A DNA stretch of 64,000 bases from Prorocentrum cordatum. Its lineage: Eukaryota; Sar; Dinophyceae; Prorocentrales; Prorocentraceae. The stretch lies in the NCBI GenBank assembly GCA_963575745.1, contig CAUYUJ010014561.1, forward strand, positions 150,891-214,890. The letters are read 5' to 3'. The number at the start of each line of letters is the position of its first letter. Within the stretch, counting starts at the first letter, position 1. Shown piece after piece: positions 20,695-31,644 of this stretch. The translations under genes and the position numbers were made by a program. Under the pieces are notes generated by a model that saw only the letters and a program-made list of their open reading frames with translations, did no database searches and was not told where the DNA came from.

Positions 20695-20870
20695 CCCCCT
20701 CCCCCCCCCCCCCCCCTCCTCCCCCTCCTCCCCCTCCTCCTCTCTCCCCTCCTCCTCCTCCTCTCCTCCCCTCCTCCCTCCTCCTCCTCCCTCCTCCGCC
20801 TCCTTCTCCTCCTCCCCCTCCCCCTCCTCCCCCTCCTCCTCCTCCTCCTCCTCCACCACCTCCTCCTCAG
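20695..20870 (+). repeat. C-run and (CTC)n tract
   Basis: A C-run of about 17 bases, then CTC triplets. Confidence 0.9.
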
Positions 20871-20929
20871 CACAGACGCATAAGCGTAAAACGTCAAAGG
20901 CTCACGTGGGCGACACCAAAATCACAAGG

Positions 20930-21070
20930 GCCGTCCGCGCCGACATCGGCGCGTAGGCTGCCCGCGTGAGGTCGCGCATGAGCGCCGTCGTCTCCCATGT
21001 AGCGTGCCGCGCTGGCGGCCCGCGTGAGCCGCGGCGCAGTGGTCGCTGCGCCATCTCGCGCAAGACCCAC
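20930..21070. repeat. Dispersed repeat, family I copy 2
   Basis: Matches 12245-12385: GGCTGCCCGCGTGAGGTCGC...GTGCCGCGCTGGCGGCCCGC...CCATCTCGCGCAAG. Confidence 0.7.
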
Positions 21071-21194
21071 CGTCGATCGTCGCTCACGTGGGTTTCTTCG
21101 GTCGACGCTGGGCTGCCAGCGCCCTGGCACGCTTCGCGCCGCCAGGGGATGGGGGCCCAGCGCCGACCCCGGGAGAGCCGCGCGGGCCCCCGAG

Positions 21195-21392
21195 AGCTGA
21201 CGTTTGCGCCGATCGCGTGTTCATCCCGCCGCGGGGGCCCCCTGAGGAGGCCGGCGAGATCAGCCTGGAGGACATGGCCTGGGAGCCGCACCCCCAGGAC
21301 CACCACTTCGCGCACTCGCCGCCGCACCCCGCGGGGCCGTCGTGCAGGCAGTTCATGATGCGCGCGCAGCGCGAGTGGAACGTCTTGCGCAG
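21195..21392 (+). CDS. UBE2O-like: UBE2O-like gene, exon before and into the UBC domain (first helix)
   Basis: Reads EEAGEISLEDMAWEPHPQDH, then HFAHSPP, then FMMRAQREWNVLR. This matches the pre-UBC motif (hydrophobic, then N/D-H-x-F, then P) and helix 1 of the UBE2O UBC domain. The donor GCGCAG|GCCGGG is GC. Joining to 21599 gives REWNVLRRGLPSSI, the same spacing as the family's KEM-x-LL-x-x-x-LPEGI. The start is uncertain: a family B right arm lies just upstream (21145-21185), and CGAG at 21191-21194 is my choice of acceptor. Confidence 0.8.
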
Positions 21393-21598
21393 GCCGGGGA
21401 AGGAAACAACTGCATAAGCTTAATTTCTCGAGGCTCCGCGCGGATTGCTTGGATCGGCGTTGGGCCCCCCTGGCGGCGCCTCCAGCGCCACCCCTGTCGC
21501 GCTCCGCGCGCCAGGGAGGGGGGTCCAGCGCCGATACAAGAAATCCGCGAGCACCTGCGATAAGTTATGCTTATGCGTTTTTGTTGTTCCTCTGGCAG
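21393..21598 (+). mobile_element. Intron made of a family B element (introner-type)
   Basis: The intron is 206 bases, GC-AG. Its left side (GGAAACAACTGCATAAGC, then GGCTCCGCGCGGATTGCTTG) is the inverted copy of its right side (GATACAAGAAATCCGCGAGC, then GCTTATGCGTTTTTGTTGTT). The element fills the intron to both splice sites, between two exons of one folded domain. Confidence 0.85.
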
Positions 21599-21672
21599 GG
21601 GCCTGCCGAGCAGCATTTGGGTGCACATGTATCCAGATCGCATGGAGCTGCTGCGAGCATGCCTGATTGGTG
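21599..21672 (+). CDS. UBE2O-like: UBE2O-like gene, exon: first beta strands of UBC
   Basis: Acceptor TTCCTCTGGCAG, then GLPSSIWVHMYPDRMELLRA and CLIG. This is the LPEGI-x-V-x-x-x-x-DRMDL-block of UBE2O-type E2s. With the GC donor at GGTG|GCGGG the join gives LIGGPEGTPY, matching family spacing; the GT two bases earlier would drop one residue. Confidence 0.85.
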
Positions 21673-21989
21673 GCGGGCCCAGCAGCTCCGACTGGCTGGC
21701 CGACAGGCAGTGCGACAGGGGGTGCGCGGGCGGGAGCACAAGCGGAAAAGGAAGCCGCAAGAATTGGAAAGTCGGTTGTCGGCAACGCTGCTCCCACAGC
21801 GCTGGGGAACGAGCCGTCTGCGCTGCCGCAAGCATGCTGCCGAAAAGCCGAACATGCACGATACGTGCTCGGTCATTTCATGGAGGTGGCCCTCCAATGC
21901 TTGAGTTTCCTGAAGGTTCTCTGGCTACCAGGCGTCCCTGCTGCGCTCGGGAACGTCTTGCAGCATGAGGTGCGGAGCATACAATCATA
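21673..21989. other. Start of a 10.5 kb intron, nothing recognised
   Basis: No element end or coding frame seen before the satellite at 21990. Confidence 0.4.
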
Positions 21990-22380
21990 GTTGAGCAAAG
22001 TACCCAACCATGTGCGGGTGCGAGTGCCGCAAGGCAGGTTGACAGAGGAGGGGCAGCTCCCTCTGTATGGCCACGACGCGTGTGAGGGGTGTACTGAACC
22101 AGGTGCGGGGTCGCCATGCGGACTGTGCCATTGCGGCCTTCCTTGGAGCACCCTATGGGGCCACGCAGCGTGTGAAGGGTGCGCCGAATCGAATGCGGGT
22201 ACGCCATGCGGACCCTGCGATTGGGTTCTTCGGTGATGATGATTGTGACGATGAGGACAAGCGGAGGGCAGAGGCAAGGACGGGGGGTGAGGAAGGGAAT
22301 GGGGAGAGGAGAGGACGCGGGGCGCTGTCTGCTCGAAACGAGGACCCAACACCACATACTAGTTTTCAAGCAGTAGAAAC
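21990..22380 (+). mobile_element. Satellite element, plus orientation, about two units
   Basis: Left terminus AAGTACCCAACCATGTGCGG (22000), units of about 90 bases (GGCCACGACGCGTGTGAGGG...GCCATGCGGACTGTGCCATT), then GATGAGGACAAGCGGAGGGC and the terminus CGAGGACCCAACACCACA near 22340. Confidence 0.8.
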
Positions 22381-22419
22381 ATCGGGGAGGTGGCCTGGGC
22401 TCAGTAGCTCGGAGGGCGC

Positions 22420-23712
22420 CAACGACATGCGGATTTTGCCGTTGGGGCCTTCGGCGCAGCTCCACACGGGGCCACGAAACGCGTGATGGGGTGTTCCGAA
22501 CCGAGTACGGGCACGCCATGCAGAGTGTGCCGCTGGGGCCTTCGGTGGAGCACCATATAGGGCCACGGAACGTGTAAGGGGTGTGCCGAACCGTGCGCGA
22601 GTACGCCACGCGGACCCTGCCGCTGCGGCCTTCGGCGCAGCTCCTCACGGAGCCGCGAAACGAGTGAATAGTGTGTCAAACCAGGTGCGGATACGCCATG
22701 CAGATTCTGCCCCTGGCGTTTTCGGCGCAGCTCCCTATGGGGCCGCGAAGCGCGTGAGGTGTGCGCTGAATCGTGAAGCTCCCTGCGGGGCCACGAAACG
22801 AGTGAGGGGGGGTCTGGACCCGAATCGGGTGCGGGTACGCCATGCGGACTGTGCCACTGGGGCCTGCGGTGGCACTTCTTATGTGGGCCTGAAACGTGCG
22901 AGGGTTGTGCCGAATCGAGCGCGGGCACGCATGCGGACTGTGCCACAGGGGCCTTCGGTGGAGCTTCCTATGGAATCACCAGACGAATGAGGAGTGTGCC
23001 GAATCGAATGTGGGTACGCCATGCGGACTGTCCTATTGGGTCCTTCGGTGGAGCTCCCTGTCGGGCGTGTGAGGGGTGTGCTGAACCGGGTGCGGTCACG
23101 CCATGCGGACTGTGCCACTGCGGCCTTCGTTGGAGTTCCCCATGGGGCCACGAAACGCGTGAGGGGTGTGCCGAACCGGGCGCGGGGTCGCCTTGCGGAC
23201 TGGGCAATTGCGGCCATCGGTGGAGCACCCTATGGGGCTACGAAGCGTGCGAGGGGTGCGCCGATTCGAATGCGGGTACGCCCTGCGGGTTCGCCATGCG
23301 GGTTCGCCATGCTGATCCTGCCACTGGGGCCTTCGGTGAAGCTCCCTGTGGGGCCAGCATCGACGATGACGATTATGACGATGAGGATATGCGGAGGGCA
23401 GAGGCGAGGATGGGGGAATGAGGGGGGGAGGAGGAGGAGGAGGAGGAGGAGGAGGAGGGAGGAGGAGGAGGAGGAGGAGGAGGAGGAGGAGGAGGAGGAG
23501 GAGGAGGGGGAGGTGGAGGAGGAGGAGGAGGAGGAGGAGGAGGAGGAGGAGGAGGAGGAGGAGGAGGAGGGGGAGGAGGAGGAGGAGGAGGAGGAGGAGG
23601 AGGAGGAGGAGGAGGAGGAGGGAGAGGAGGAGGAGGACAAGGAGGAGAGGAGAGGACGCGGGGCGCTGTCTGCTCGAAACGAGGACCCAACACCACATAA
23701 CGGCTTGCAAGC
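22420..23712 (+). mobile_element. Satellite element, plus orientation, about eleven units plus a (GGA)n tract
   Basis: Units of 80-95 bases (CACGAAACGCGTGAGGGGTG...ACGCCATGCGGACTGTGCCA...CCTTCGGTGGAGCTCC) to 23360. Then GATGAGGATATGCGGAGGGC, as in the copy before, and a (GGA)n expansion at 23415-23640 inside the element, ending CGAGGACCCAACACCACA near 23680. The purine tract sits where the previous copy has a short GAGGAAGG sequence, so it is an in-element expansion. Confidence 0.8.
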
Positions 23713-24114
23713 AATATCGGGGAGGCGGCCCAGGCTCAGGAGCTCAGAGGGCGCCAGCGGCAAGCCCGCACCGATGCTGGCCAGGTCGAACTTGGCCTCA
23801 GGAGTGGTGTACGCGTATGCCCTCCCGGCCAAGCCACGAGGGCGCATGATGCACCGATTCTGGGCCCAGGATGGGCTTGTCCAGGATGGGCGTAGATGTA
23901 CGGCAGGTTCGCGCCGCGTCGACGCGGCGGTGACCCCAGCGCGGGCGTTCCCGCTTGAACGCCGCCGGTGGCCAGGATCCGGCCAGTATCGAAGGATCTG
24001 CGCGGTCAGAAAGCCGCGATCGCTTCAAGGTGGGACGACCCACGCGGTGTCAGGAAAAAACAACGCACGAGTCGTTACGCCACGAAGCAGCGTGCCATGC
24101 AGAAGGGTGGCAAC

Positions 24115-24115
<1 letters not shown>
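23713..24115. other. Intron stretch with nothing recognised
   Basis: GC-rich, no shared repeat noted. Confidence 0.35.

Positions 24116-24195
<80 letters not shown>
24116..24195 (+). repeat. (CAA)n microsatellite
   Basis: About 26 CAA triplets, directly left of the first copy of the 0.8 kb repeat. Confidence 0.95.
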
Positions 24196-24196
<1 letters not shown>

Positions 24197-24956
24197 TACT
24201 AGCACGTGGGGACACTCCGTTCTCACCAGTGCCAGGGTTTTCATAGGAGGCGGGCAATACCCCCACTTTGTGGGGGGGCCGGTTCAAGCTCTACCAAATT
24301 TCCAAACGACTCTTCGCCACCACCCACACCCAGCTTCCCGCCCTATGACGTTCGGACACTTCACTTCGTGGCATGCGGACGACCGTGGCTACTATTCAGG
24401 GCCCCGCGGCCGACGACGACGGCGTGCGCGCGCGAAGAAAAAACGAATGTGTCCCGCATGGTATTATTTGACAGGGATGATGGCCCTGGCAGGTGCGCAA
24501 CCGTTGTTGCAGAAGTTCGAAAAAGTTGCTCGCAAAAGCCCGTTTGACAGAAATGATTACAAAGTGTTGGGTTTCCTACGAATCCGCAAGAGCGCGCGGG
24601 ATGAAATGTTGACAAGTTTTTTTTAAACCATTGGTTTTTTTTTAAGTTTTTATGTTAAAATCGCTACGAAAACCAAGGTTTTGGAAGGATTTCGTCTGGC
24701 GCGCGCGAATGTCCACTTTACCTTATTTTTTGCAAGGGATTCTTGAAATGTGGTTATGTTAGAACAAGAAATGTCATTTTATATTGTTTTTTGCAAGGGA
24801 AAGCGGGCGTCAACAAAACAACCGGATCCTGGACACATCGTTTTACCTGAGACTTCCTCACGAAAATGATGAAAATGTGGCTGCGGCCTAGGCGCGGCGG
24901 GGGGGCCATGCACCACGGGCCCCAACAATAATTATTCTTTAGAAGAAATAATGTTC

Positions 24957-25006
<50 letters not shown>
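24196..25006 (+). mobile_element. 0.8 kb retroposon-like unit, direct copy 1, with (CAA)n tail
   Basis: Begins TTACTAGCACGTGGGGACAC and ends AACAATAATTATTCTTTAGA, then GTTCAA and (CAA)n at 24956-25006. The next copy starts right after the tail. Its long frame (113 codons, 24206-24547) is identical in both copies but has no recognisable protein. Confidence 0.8.
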
Positions 25007-25007
<1 letters not shown>

Positions 25008-25425
25008 TACTAGCACGTGGGGACACTCCGTTCTCACCAGTGCCAGGGTTTTCATAGGAGGCGGGCAATACCCCCACTTTGTGGGGGGGCCGGTTCAAGC
25101 TCTACCAAATTTCCAAACGACTCTTCGCCACCACCCACACCCAGCTTCCCGCCCTATGACGTTCGGACACTTCACTTCGTGGCATGCGGACGACCGTGGC
25201 TACTATTCAGGGCCCCGCGGCCGACGACGACGGCGTGCGCGCGCGAAGAAAAAACGAATGTGTCCCGCATGGTATTATTTGACAGGGATGATGGCCCTGG
25301 CAGGTGCGCAACCGTTGTTGCAGAAGTTCGAAAAAGTTGTTCGCAAAAGCCCGTTTGACAGAAATGTTTAAAAAGTGTTGGGTTTCCTACGGATCCGCAA
25401 GAGCGCGCGGGATGAAATTTTGACA

Positions 25426-25456
<31 letters not shown>

Positions 25457-25782
25457 ACATGGCTGTTTGATGTTTTTTATGTTAAAATCGCTACGAAGAC
25501 TAAGGTTTTGGAAGGATTTCGTCTTGCGCGCGCGAATGTCCACTTTACCTTATTTGTTGCAAGGGATTCTTGAAGTTTGGTTATGTTAGAACAAGAAATG
25601 TCCACTTTAGCTTATCTTTTGCAAGGGACAGCGGGGGACAACAAAACAACTGGATCTGGTACACATCGTTTTGCCTGAGACTTCCTCACGAAAATGATGA
25701 AAATGTGGCTGCGGCCTAGGCGCGGCGGGGGGTGCGCGCACCAGGGGCCCAAACAATAATTATTCTTTAGAAGAAATAATGT
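25007..25782 (+). mobile_element. 0.8 kb retroposon-like unit, direct copy 2
   Basis: Nearly identical to copy 1 for its first 400 bases, then diverging around an inserted A-run (25436-25457). It ends in the same AATAATTATTCTTTAGAAG motif and a longer, mixed CAA/CAACGA/CAACCA tail (25782-25965). Confidence 0.8.
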
Positions 25783-25819
25783 TCAACAACAATAACAATA
25801 ACAACAACAACAACAATAA

Positions 25820-25862
<43 letters not shown>

Positions 25863-25970
25863 AACAACAACAACAACCACAACCACAACCACAACCACAA
25901 CTACAACCACAACCACAACCACAACCACAACAACAACAACAACAACAGCAGCAACAACAACAATAATAAT
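25783..25970 (+). repeat. Compound (CAA)n tail
   Basis: CAA, then CAACGA, then CAACCA hexamers, then CAA again: successive expansions of one tail. Confidence 0.9.
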
Positions 25971-25979
25971 GTTAAGACC

Positions 25980-26812
25980 GTTCGCCCTTATATGCTCAAG
26001 TGTCCAATAACGCGTATTTCCCAAACCCTCGATACCCGCCCTCTTCGTCTTCGATCGAACCCATTTTCGGGGGTATACCTTTCTTCCCTGCAGGCTGGGC
26101 CCCGGCAAGCGGCGGGGCGGCCGCGGACCGTCGGCCTGGCCAGCGGCAGCGCTGATCGGCGGGGCGGCCGCGGACCGTCGACCCGACCCCACGAGGGACG
26201 GACAGGGGACCGACCGACGACGACGACGACGACGACGACGTCGAAGACGACGGCGACGACGACGACGACGGCGACGACGAGCGAAAGCGAGAGCGAGAGA
26301 GAACGACAGCAGGGCCACGAAGGGCACGAAGTAGGCCACGAAGGGCGACAGCGGGGACATGAAGGGAATGCGTATGGGGCCACGAAGAGCGCGAACGAGC
26401 GGGGGCCACGAAGTGCAGATAATGCGGGGCCACAGAAGGCAACTATGGGGCCACTGAGTAGCAACTGGGCCACGTAGGACAGTGAGGGGGACACAAATGG
26501 CGACAGCGGGGCCACGAAGAGCATGCACATGGGGCCACAACAGGCGCGACTCCTGGGTGCCTGGGTGTCGGGAGCGCGGCGCTTGGGCAAATTGAAGGAA
26601 ATTCCGACGCAAGGCCATTCTTCAGTAAGTTGCAAGCAAGTCTCCAGCGAGAGCGCGACTCCAGAGCGCTGGGAGAGCGATGCTTGAATAAATTGCAAGG
26701 AAGTCCCAAGCGAAAGCGCGATTCCTGAATAAAATGCGAGGACGTCTCGGGCGGGAGCGGAGGTCCTGGCTAAATTGTAAGGAAATCTCAAGCGGGAGCC
26801 GTTGTTGTTGTT
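25980..26812 (+). repeat. Composite repeat, family M copy 1
   Basis: In order: GATACCCGCCCTCTTCGTCT, GGGCCCCGGCAAGCGGCGG, a CGACGA tract (26214-26280), short repeats of GGGGCCACGAAGGGC (26310-26540), and a block of about 65-base repeats (GCGAGAGCGCGATTC...AATAAATTGCAAGGAAGT). The GGGCCCC part and all that follows recur in the same order at 29010-30118. GATACCCGCC... recurs at 27860. Confidence 0.75.
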
Positions 26813-26814
26813 GA

Positions 26815-27596
26815 GCATTATTAATTCTAAAGAATAATTATTGTTGGGGCCCCTGGTGCACGGCCCCCCTGCGCCGCCTAGGCCGCAGCTACATTTTCAT
26901 CACTTTCGTGAGGAAGCCTCAGGTAATTCGATGTGATCAAGATCCGGTTGTTTTGTTCCCCCCCGCTTTCCCTTGCAAAAAACACTATAAAATGACATTT
27001 CTTGTTCTAATATAATCAAATTTCAAGAATCCCTTGCAAAAAATAAGGTAAAGTGGACATTCGCGCGCGCAAGACGAAATCCTTCCAAAACCTTAGTGTT
27101 CGAGCGATTTTAACATAAAAACATCAAAAAACCAATGGTTTTTCAACAAAAAAATGTCAAAATCTCATCCCGCGCGCTCTTGCGGATTCGTAGGAAACCC
27201 AACACTTTTTAAACATTTCTGTCAAACGGGCTTTTGCGAGCAACTTTTTCGAACTTCTGCGACAACGGTTGCGCACCTGCCAGGGCCATCATCCCTGTCA
27301 AATAATACCATGCGGGACACATTCGTTTTTTTCTTCGCGCGCGCACGCCGTCGTCGTCGGCCGCGGGGCCCTGAATAGTAGCCACGGTCGTCCGCATGCC
27401 ACGAAGTGAAGTGTCCGAACGTCATAGGGCGGGAAGCTGGGTGTGGGTGGTGGCGAAGAGTCGTTTGGAAATTTGGTAGAGCTTGAACCGGCCCCCCCAC
27501 GAAGTGGGGGTATTGCCTGGTGTCGTATGAAAACCCTGGCACTGGGGAGAACACCACGCGTTCGGGTAAAATGATTGTTGTTGTTGTTGTTGTTGT
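26815..27596 (-). mobile_element. 0.8 kb retroposon-like unit, inverted copy
   Basis: Starts with the reversed tail (TTGTTGTTGTTGAGC), then AAAGAATAATTATTGTTGGG, and runs backwards through the whole unit to AAACCCTGGCACTGGGGAGA near 27530 and a (TTG)n stretch at 27573-27598. With the direct copies it forms a large inverted pair around family M copy 1. Confidence 0.8.
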
Positions 27597-27800
27597 TGTA
27601 ACCCGGGGGCCAAGGGCCCAGTTTGAGCAGGAAGATTTTCCCTGTCCAGAAACAGGGTGCGAGCGTCGAGGGGCACATTTTGATTGAGAAAAAGATATGC
27701 ACCGGTGAGGGGGGGATCAACAATAATTGTTCTTCAGAAGTGAGAATTCCACGACAACAACAACAGCAGCAGCAGCAGCAACAACAACATCAATCATTTT
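27597..27800 (+). mobile_element. Short retroposon-like unit, family N copy 1, with (CAA/CAG)n tail
   Basis: CCGGGGGCCAAGGGCCCAGT...AACAGGGTGCGAGC...GGGGGGATCAACAATAATTG, then CAA/CAG repeats. Copy 2 is at 30119-30390. The last 40 bases are shared with the 0.8 kb unit. Confidence 0.75.
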
Positions 27801-28165
27801 ATGAATGTTCGCTCTTATCTGCTCGCGTGTCATTCAATATGCATATCCCAAACCCTGGATACCCGCCCTCTTCGTCTTCGATCGACCCCCTTTTGGGGGG
27901 TATATTCATTCCCTGCCACGTGTGGTTGGTGAAGCCCTTGAAAACTAAGGGCAACAGATATAACGGGTGATAATGAGGACGGAGGGATCGGAGGAAGGGA
28001 GGGGCGGGGCAAGAAGGAGGGAGGACGATGATTCGCGTTGCGAGTGGCGATTCAGCTTGCGCCATGGCTTGCGCCAGCCACCCCAACGCAGGTTAACAAT
28101 AAGTTTCGCCATGGGTCGCGCCATCAAAAAAAACGCCAAAGCGCCACGTACCACCCCATCTGGGA
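27801..28165. other. Intron stretch, mostly unassigned
   Basis: 27809-27920 repeats the start of family M copy 1. The rest shows nothing recognised. Confidence 0.4.
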
Positions 28166-28172
28166 AAGAGAA

Positions 28173-28207
<35 letters not shown>

Positions 28208-28310
28208 CGATAATAATAATAATAATACTAATAATCGTAATAATAAGAATAATAATAATAATAGTAATAATAATAATCATAACAATAATAATAAACACAA
28301 AAAAAGCAAC
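28166..28310 (+). repeat. (AAT)n microsatellite
   Basis: AAT/AAC triplets to 28292, then an A-rich tail to 28325. Confidence 0.9.
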
Positions 28311-28325
28311 AACCAAAAAAAAAAC

Positions 28326-28989
28326 GTGGATACCCCACGGGAGGACGTACAGCTGCGAACTGGTGATTTTGTGGAACCCTGAAAAGAAGCATGATGTTGG
28401 GAGACTGGGGCGGAGGGATAGTGAGAACTGCAACCGTGTCGAGGGGAGCGCGGGGATGTGGAGTGGATTGGGATGGAGTGGACAAGAGTAGGGTCTCAGG
28501 AGGAGGAGCGGAAAGGAGTGGAGAAGAAGAACCGGGAAGAGTGCGGAGGAGCGGGGGGCGCAAGGAGGAATCTGGAGGAGGGACTGGGCATAATTTGGGA
28601 ATGCGGAATGCGAGCGGGAAGGGGTGGAGATTGTTGGGGTGGGATGGGGTGGCTTGGGGAAGAGTGGGCGGAATGCGAAGAACTGAGGAATTGCACAATG
28701 GAGTGCGAACGACATGAAAATGAAGATAAGGGAAAGAGTAGAGAAGACTAGGAAAGAACGCCGAAAGTGGGGGCAGGTGGATACGAGCGGAGACTGGTGC
28801 GGAAACAAGGCGCGGGGGGATCGGAAGGCACCCGAAAGCCTCCCATGACCTCTAGGGGGCTTCGGACTGGCCCCGATGACCACCGAGCAGTTCCAGAGGC
28901 GCCGAAATCCTGCGGGAATGCCCCGGGGGCCCCGTCGAGGGAGGTCTTCATTCGACGCTTGCAGAAGAACCTGGGCCAGTGGAGCACGC
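28326..28989. other. Purine-rich intron stretch, no gene recognised
   Basis: G+A-biased plus strand from 28380 to 28800. A basic frame at 28900-28990 is not convincing. Confidence 0.35.
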
Positions 28990-30118
28990 GCGTCTCAAAG
29001 GCCGGCAAACCGGGCCCCGGCAAGCGGCGGACCGTCGGCTTGGCCAGTGGCAGCGTTGGCGATGCACACACACACACACACACACCGACCCGCGGCAACC
29101 TGACCCCAACATGGACAGACAGCGGGCTCACCACGATGACGACGACCACGACGAGAGGAGGGAGGAGGAGGAAGAGGAGAAGGGAGGAGGAGGAGGAGGA
29201 GGAGAAGGAGGAGGAGGAGGAGGAGGAAGAGGAGGAGGAGGCGGAGGAGGAAGGGAGGCGACGTTGGATGGTGGGGGGCATGAAGGGCGCGAGCGAGCGG
29301 GGGCCACGAAGGGCAATTAATCCGGGGCCACAGAGGGCAGCGACGGGGCCGCTGAGGGCAGAAACGGGGCCACGAAGGGCAGAGAGGGGGCCACGAAGGG
29401 CGACAGCAGGGCCACGAAGGGCATGCATATGGGGCCACGACGGGCGCGAACGAGCGGGGGCCACGAAAGGCATTCGTTTTGGGGGCCGCAAAGGGCGACA
29501 GCGGGGCCACTGAGGGCAGCAAAGGGGCCACGAAGGGCAGCGAGAGGGCCACGAACGGCGACAGCGGGGCTGCGAAGGGCATGCGCATGGGGCCACGACG
29601 GGCGACTGCGAGCGGGGCCACGAAGGGCATATAATGCGGGGCCACAATGGGCAGCGACGGGGCCACTGAGGGCAGCAACGGGGCCACAAATGGCAGTGAG
29701 CGAAGGCGACCGCGGAACCAGCACGGGCAGCGAGGGGCATCGAAGGCGGGTGAAGGGCAACGAGCGGCGACTGCAGTCCTTAACAGGCTGGTCGGGCGGG
29801 CAGGCGCAGACGGGCGGGTCGAGCGGGCGGGTCGTTGAAGCGTAAATTCGGCTTGAACCGCCAGGCAATATGTAGCGAGAGCGCGATTCCTGAGTGTCGA
29901 GGAGCGGCATCTGGATAAATTGTGAGGAAGTATCAGGCGGGAGCCGCGATTCGGTGGTAAGTTGCGGGGAAGTCCCAAGCGAGAGCGCGATTCTTCAATA
30001 AATTGTTACGAAGTATCAAGCGGGAGCCGCGATCCGGCAGTAAATTGCAAGGAAGTCCAAAGCAAGAGCGCGATTCTTCAATAAATCGTGAGGAAGTATC
30101 AGACGGGAGCCGCTGTTT
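28990..30118 (+). repeat. Composite repeat, family M copy 2
   Basis: GGGCCCCGGCAAGCGGCGGA, a short (AC)n run (29065-29083), a GGA tract (29155-29260), GGGGCCACGAAGGGC repeats (29270-29700), then about five 65-base units (CGATTCTTCAATAAATTG...). Same order as copy 1 with all three tandem parts longer. Confidence 0.75.
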
Positions 30119-30575
30119 TGCAAACCGGGGGCCAACAACGCAGTTTGACCTTCAAGACTTTCTCTGATAAAAACAGGGTGCGAGCCCCGGGAAAAGGCAC
30201 TTCAATCGAAAAAACAATGTGCACCAGACGGGGGGATCAACAATAATTATTGTTCAGAAATGAGAGTTCAACAGCAACAACAACAGCAACAGCAACAGCA
30301 ACAACAACAACAATGCAACCAACAACAACGACAACAACAGCATCAACAACAACGGAACCAACAGCAACAACAACAACAACAACAACAACAACAGCAACAC
30401 ACACACACACAAACACAAACACAAACACAAACACCAGCACAAATACAGGCACAGACCAAGAAACAAACACAACCACAAACAACAGCATCAGCAACAACAA
30501 CAACAGCACCACCAACAACAGCAACCACAACAACAACAACAACAGCAGCAGCAGCAACAAAAACAACAAATACTG
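30119..30575 (+). mobile_element. Short retroposon-like unit, family N copy 2, with a long CAA/CAG/CA tail
   Basis: ACCGGGGGCCAACAACGCAG...AACAGGGTGCGAGC...GATCAACAATAATTATTGTT, then CAA/CAG repeats with ACACAC and ACAAAC interruptions from about 30265 to 30570. Confidence 0.75.
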
Positions 30576-30730
30576 GGGGGCGTGGGCCGTCACGCAACAC
30601 TGCCCTGGGCGATGATCAGTGCATCAGGGGCTGGGCTTGCTCGTAGGCGTCGTCGCGGTCTCTGGGGTTCTATTTGGTCACAGCCCGCAACACCGGCCCC
30701 GGCGGCAGGAGCGCTCTTTTACGCGCCCCA

Positions 30731-30983
30731 GTCTAGGTCTCCTAGATGGAGTCCGAGTAGATGGGGTCGGAGGACCGCTCCCCATCACCGATGCATCGGA
30801 GATGCGGCTCAATGTGGAGCCCGATTCTCTCCACGCTGGCGTCGCCGATGCAGCGCCGATGTCGCCGATGCAGCGCCGATGTCGACGATGCATCGCCGGT
30901 GTATCGGCGATGTATCGCCGATGTATCGGCGATGCGGCGCGATCCTCCGACCCCATCTACTCCGACCCCATCCAGGAGGCCTC
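30731..30983. mobile_element. Family E fold-back element, copy 3
   Basis: GTCTCCTAGATGGAGTCCGA to ACTCCGACCCCATCCAGGAG, with six or more GCCGATG/CATCGGC interior units. Confidence 0.85.
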
Positions 30984-31640
30984 TACCCACGGCATCTCGT
31001 TCCCAGTCGTCATCCCTGCACTAGCTCGCGCCCGCCTGGCGCAGCGGGCACATCGGCCTGCCAGCAGGTGCCCCGCGGAGAATCGTTATCCCCCGACGGC
31101 TTGCAGGGGCCGCAGAAGCCCTTGGGCCCCCCAAGAAGCTCAGAGACCGTCGGCAGGCGTGCCCACAGATTTCCTGAATCGGGAGCTCGTATCGTCAGTC
31201 TGCTGTCTTTGGCGTCGGCCCGGTAGTCCCTGGTCGTGCCGAGAAGTCGATCGATTGGGGCCCAGATCAAAGGGGCCGGCGTCCCAGATGTTCGACGTAT
31301 TGTTTTTTTGTTTCCAATACGTTGTCCCCAGAAGTCCGACCTTTTCCTCAGAGAGACGGTGCTTCTTTTTTGTTTACGCTCCCAGGGCAAGGCGATGGGC
31401 CCCAGAGGCCAAAAATTACCAACAACCTGCCCTTGTGATTTTTGTCGCGACGCGAGCTTCTCTGGGGTTGGCGTCCGCCTGGTAGCTGGTAGGCCCTGAT
31501 CTTGCCGTCCAGGCGATCGACCGGGGTCGATCGCGAGCGCATGGGCCCTCGATCGGCTGGTGTGCCGAAGGCTCTTGGGCGGCTCTGGCCGACAGGATCG
31601 GGATTAGGTGATCTGGCGTCGGATCGGCCTTGGTCTCCTC
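30984..31640. other. Intron stretch with nothing recognised
   Basis: No shared repeat or coding frame. A CTC-rich region follows (31645-31800), and another patch at 31985-32100. Confidence 0.4.
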
Positions 31641-31644
31641 ATCC

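Noticed and set aside
21669-21672. GT donor at 21671 instead of the GC donor
   Set aside because: A GT choice (exon ending at 21669) fits splicing rules but drops one residue from a conserved spacing; kept only as an alternative.
23415-23640. Glu/Gly-rich acidic protein
   Set aside because: Translation of a (GGA)n tract within a satellite element.
24206-25358. Two identical 113-codon frames
   Set aside because: Identity reflects the duplicated 0.8 kb repeat; the translation has no domain and the inverted copy does not keep the same frame intact.
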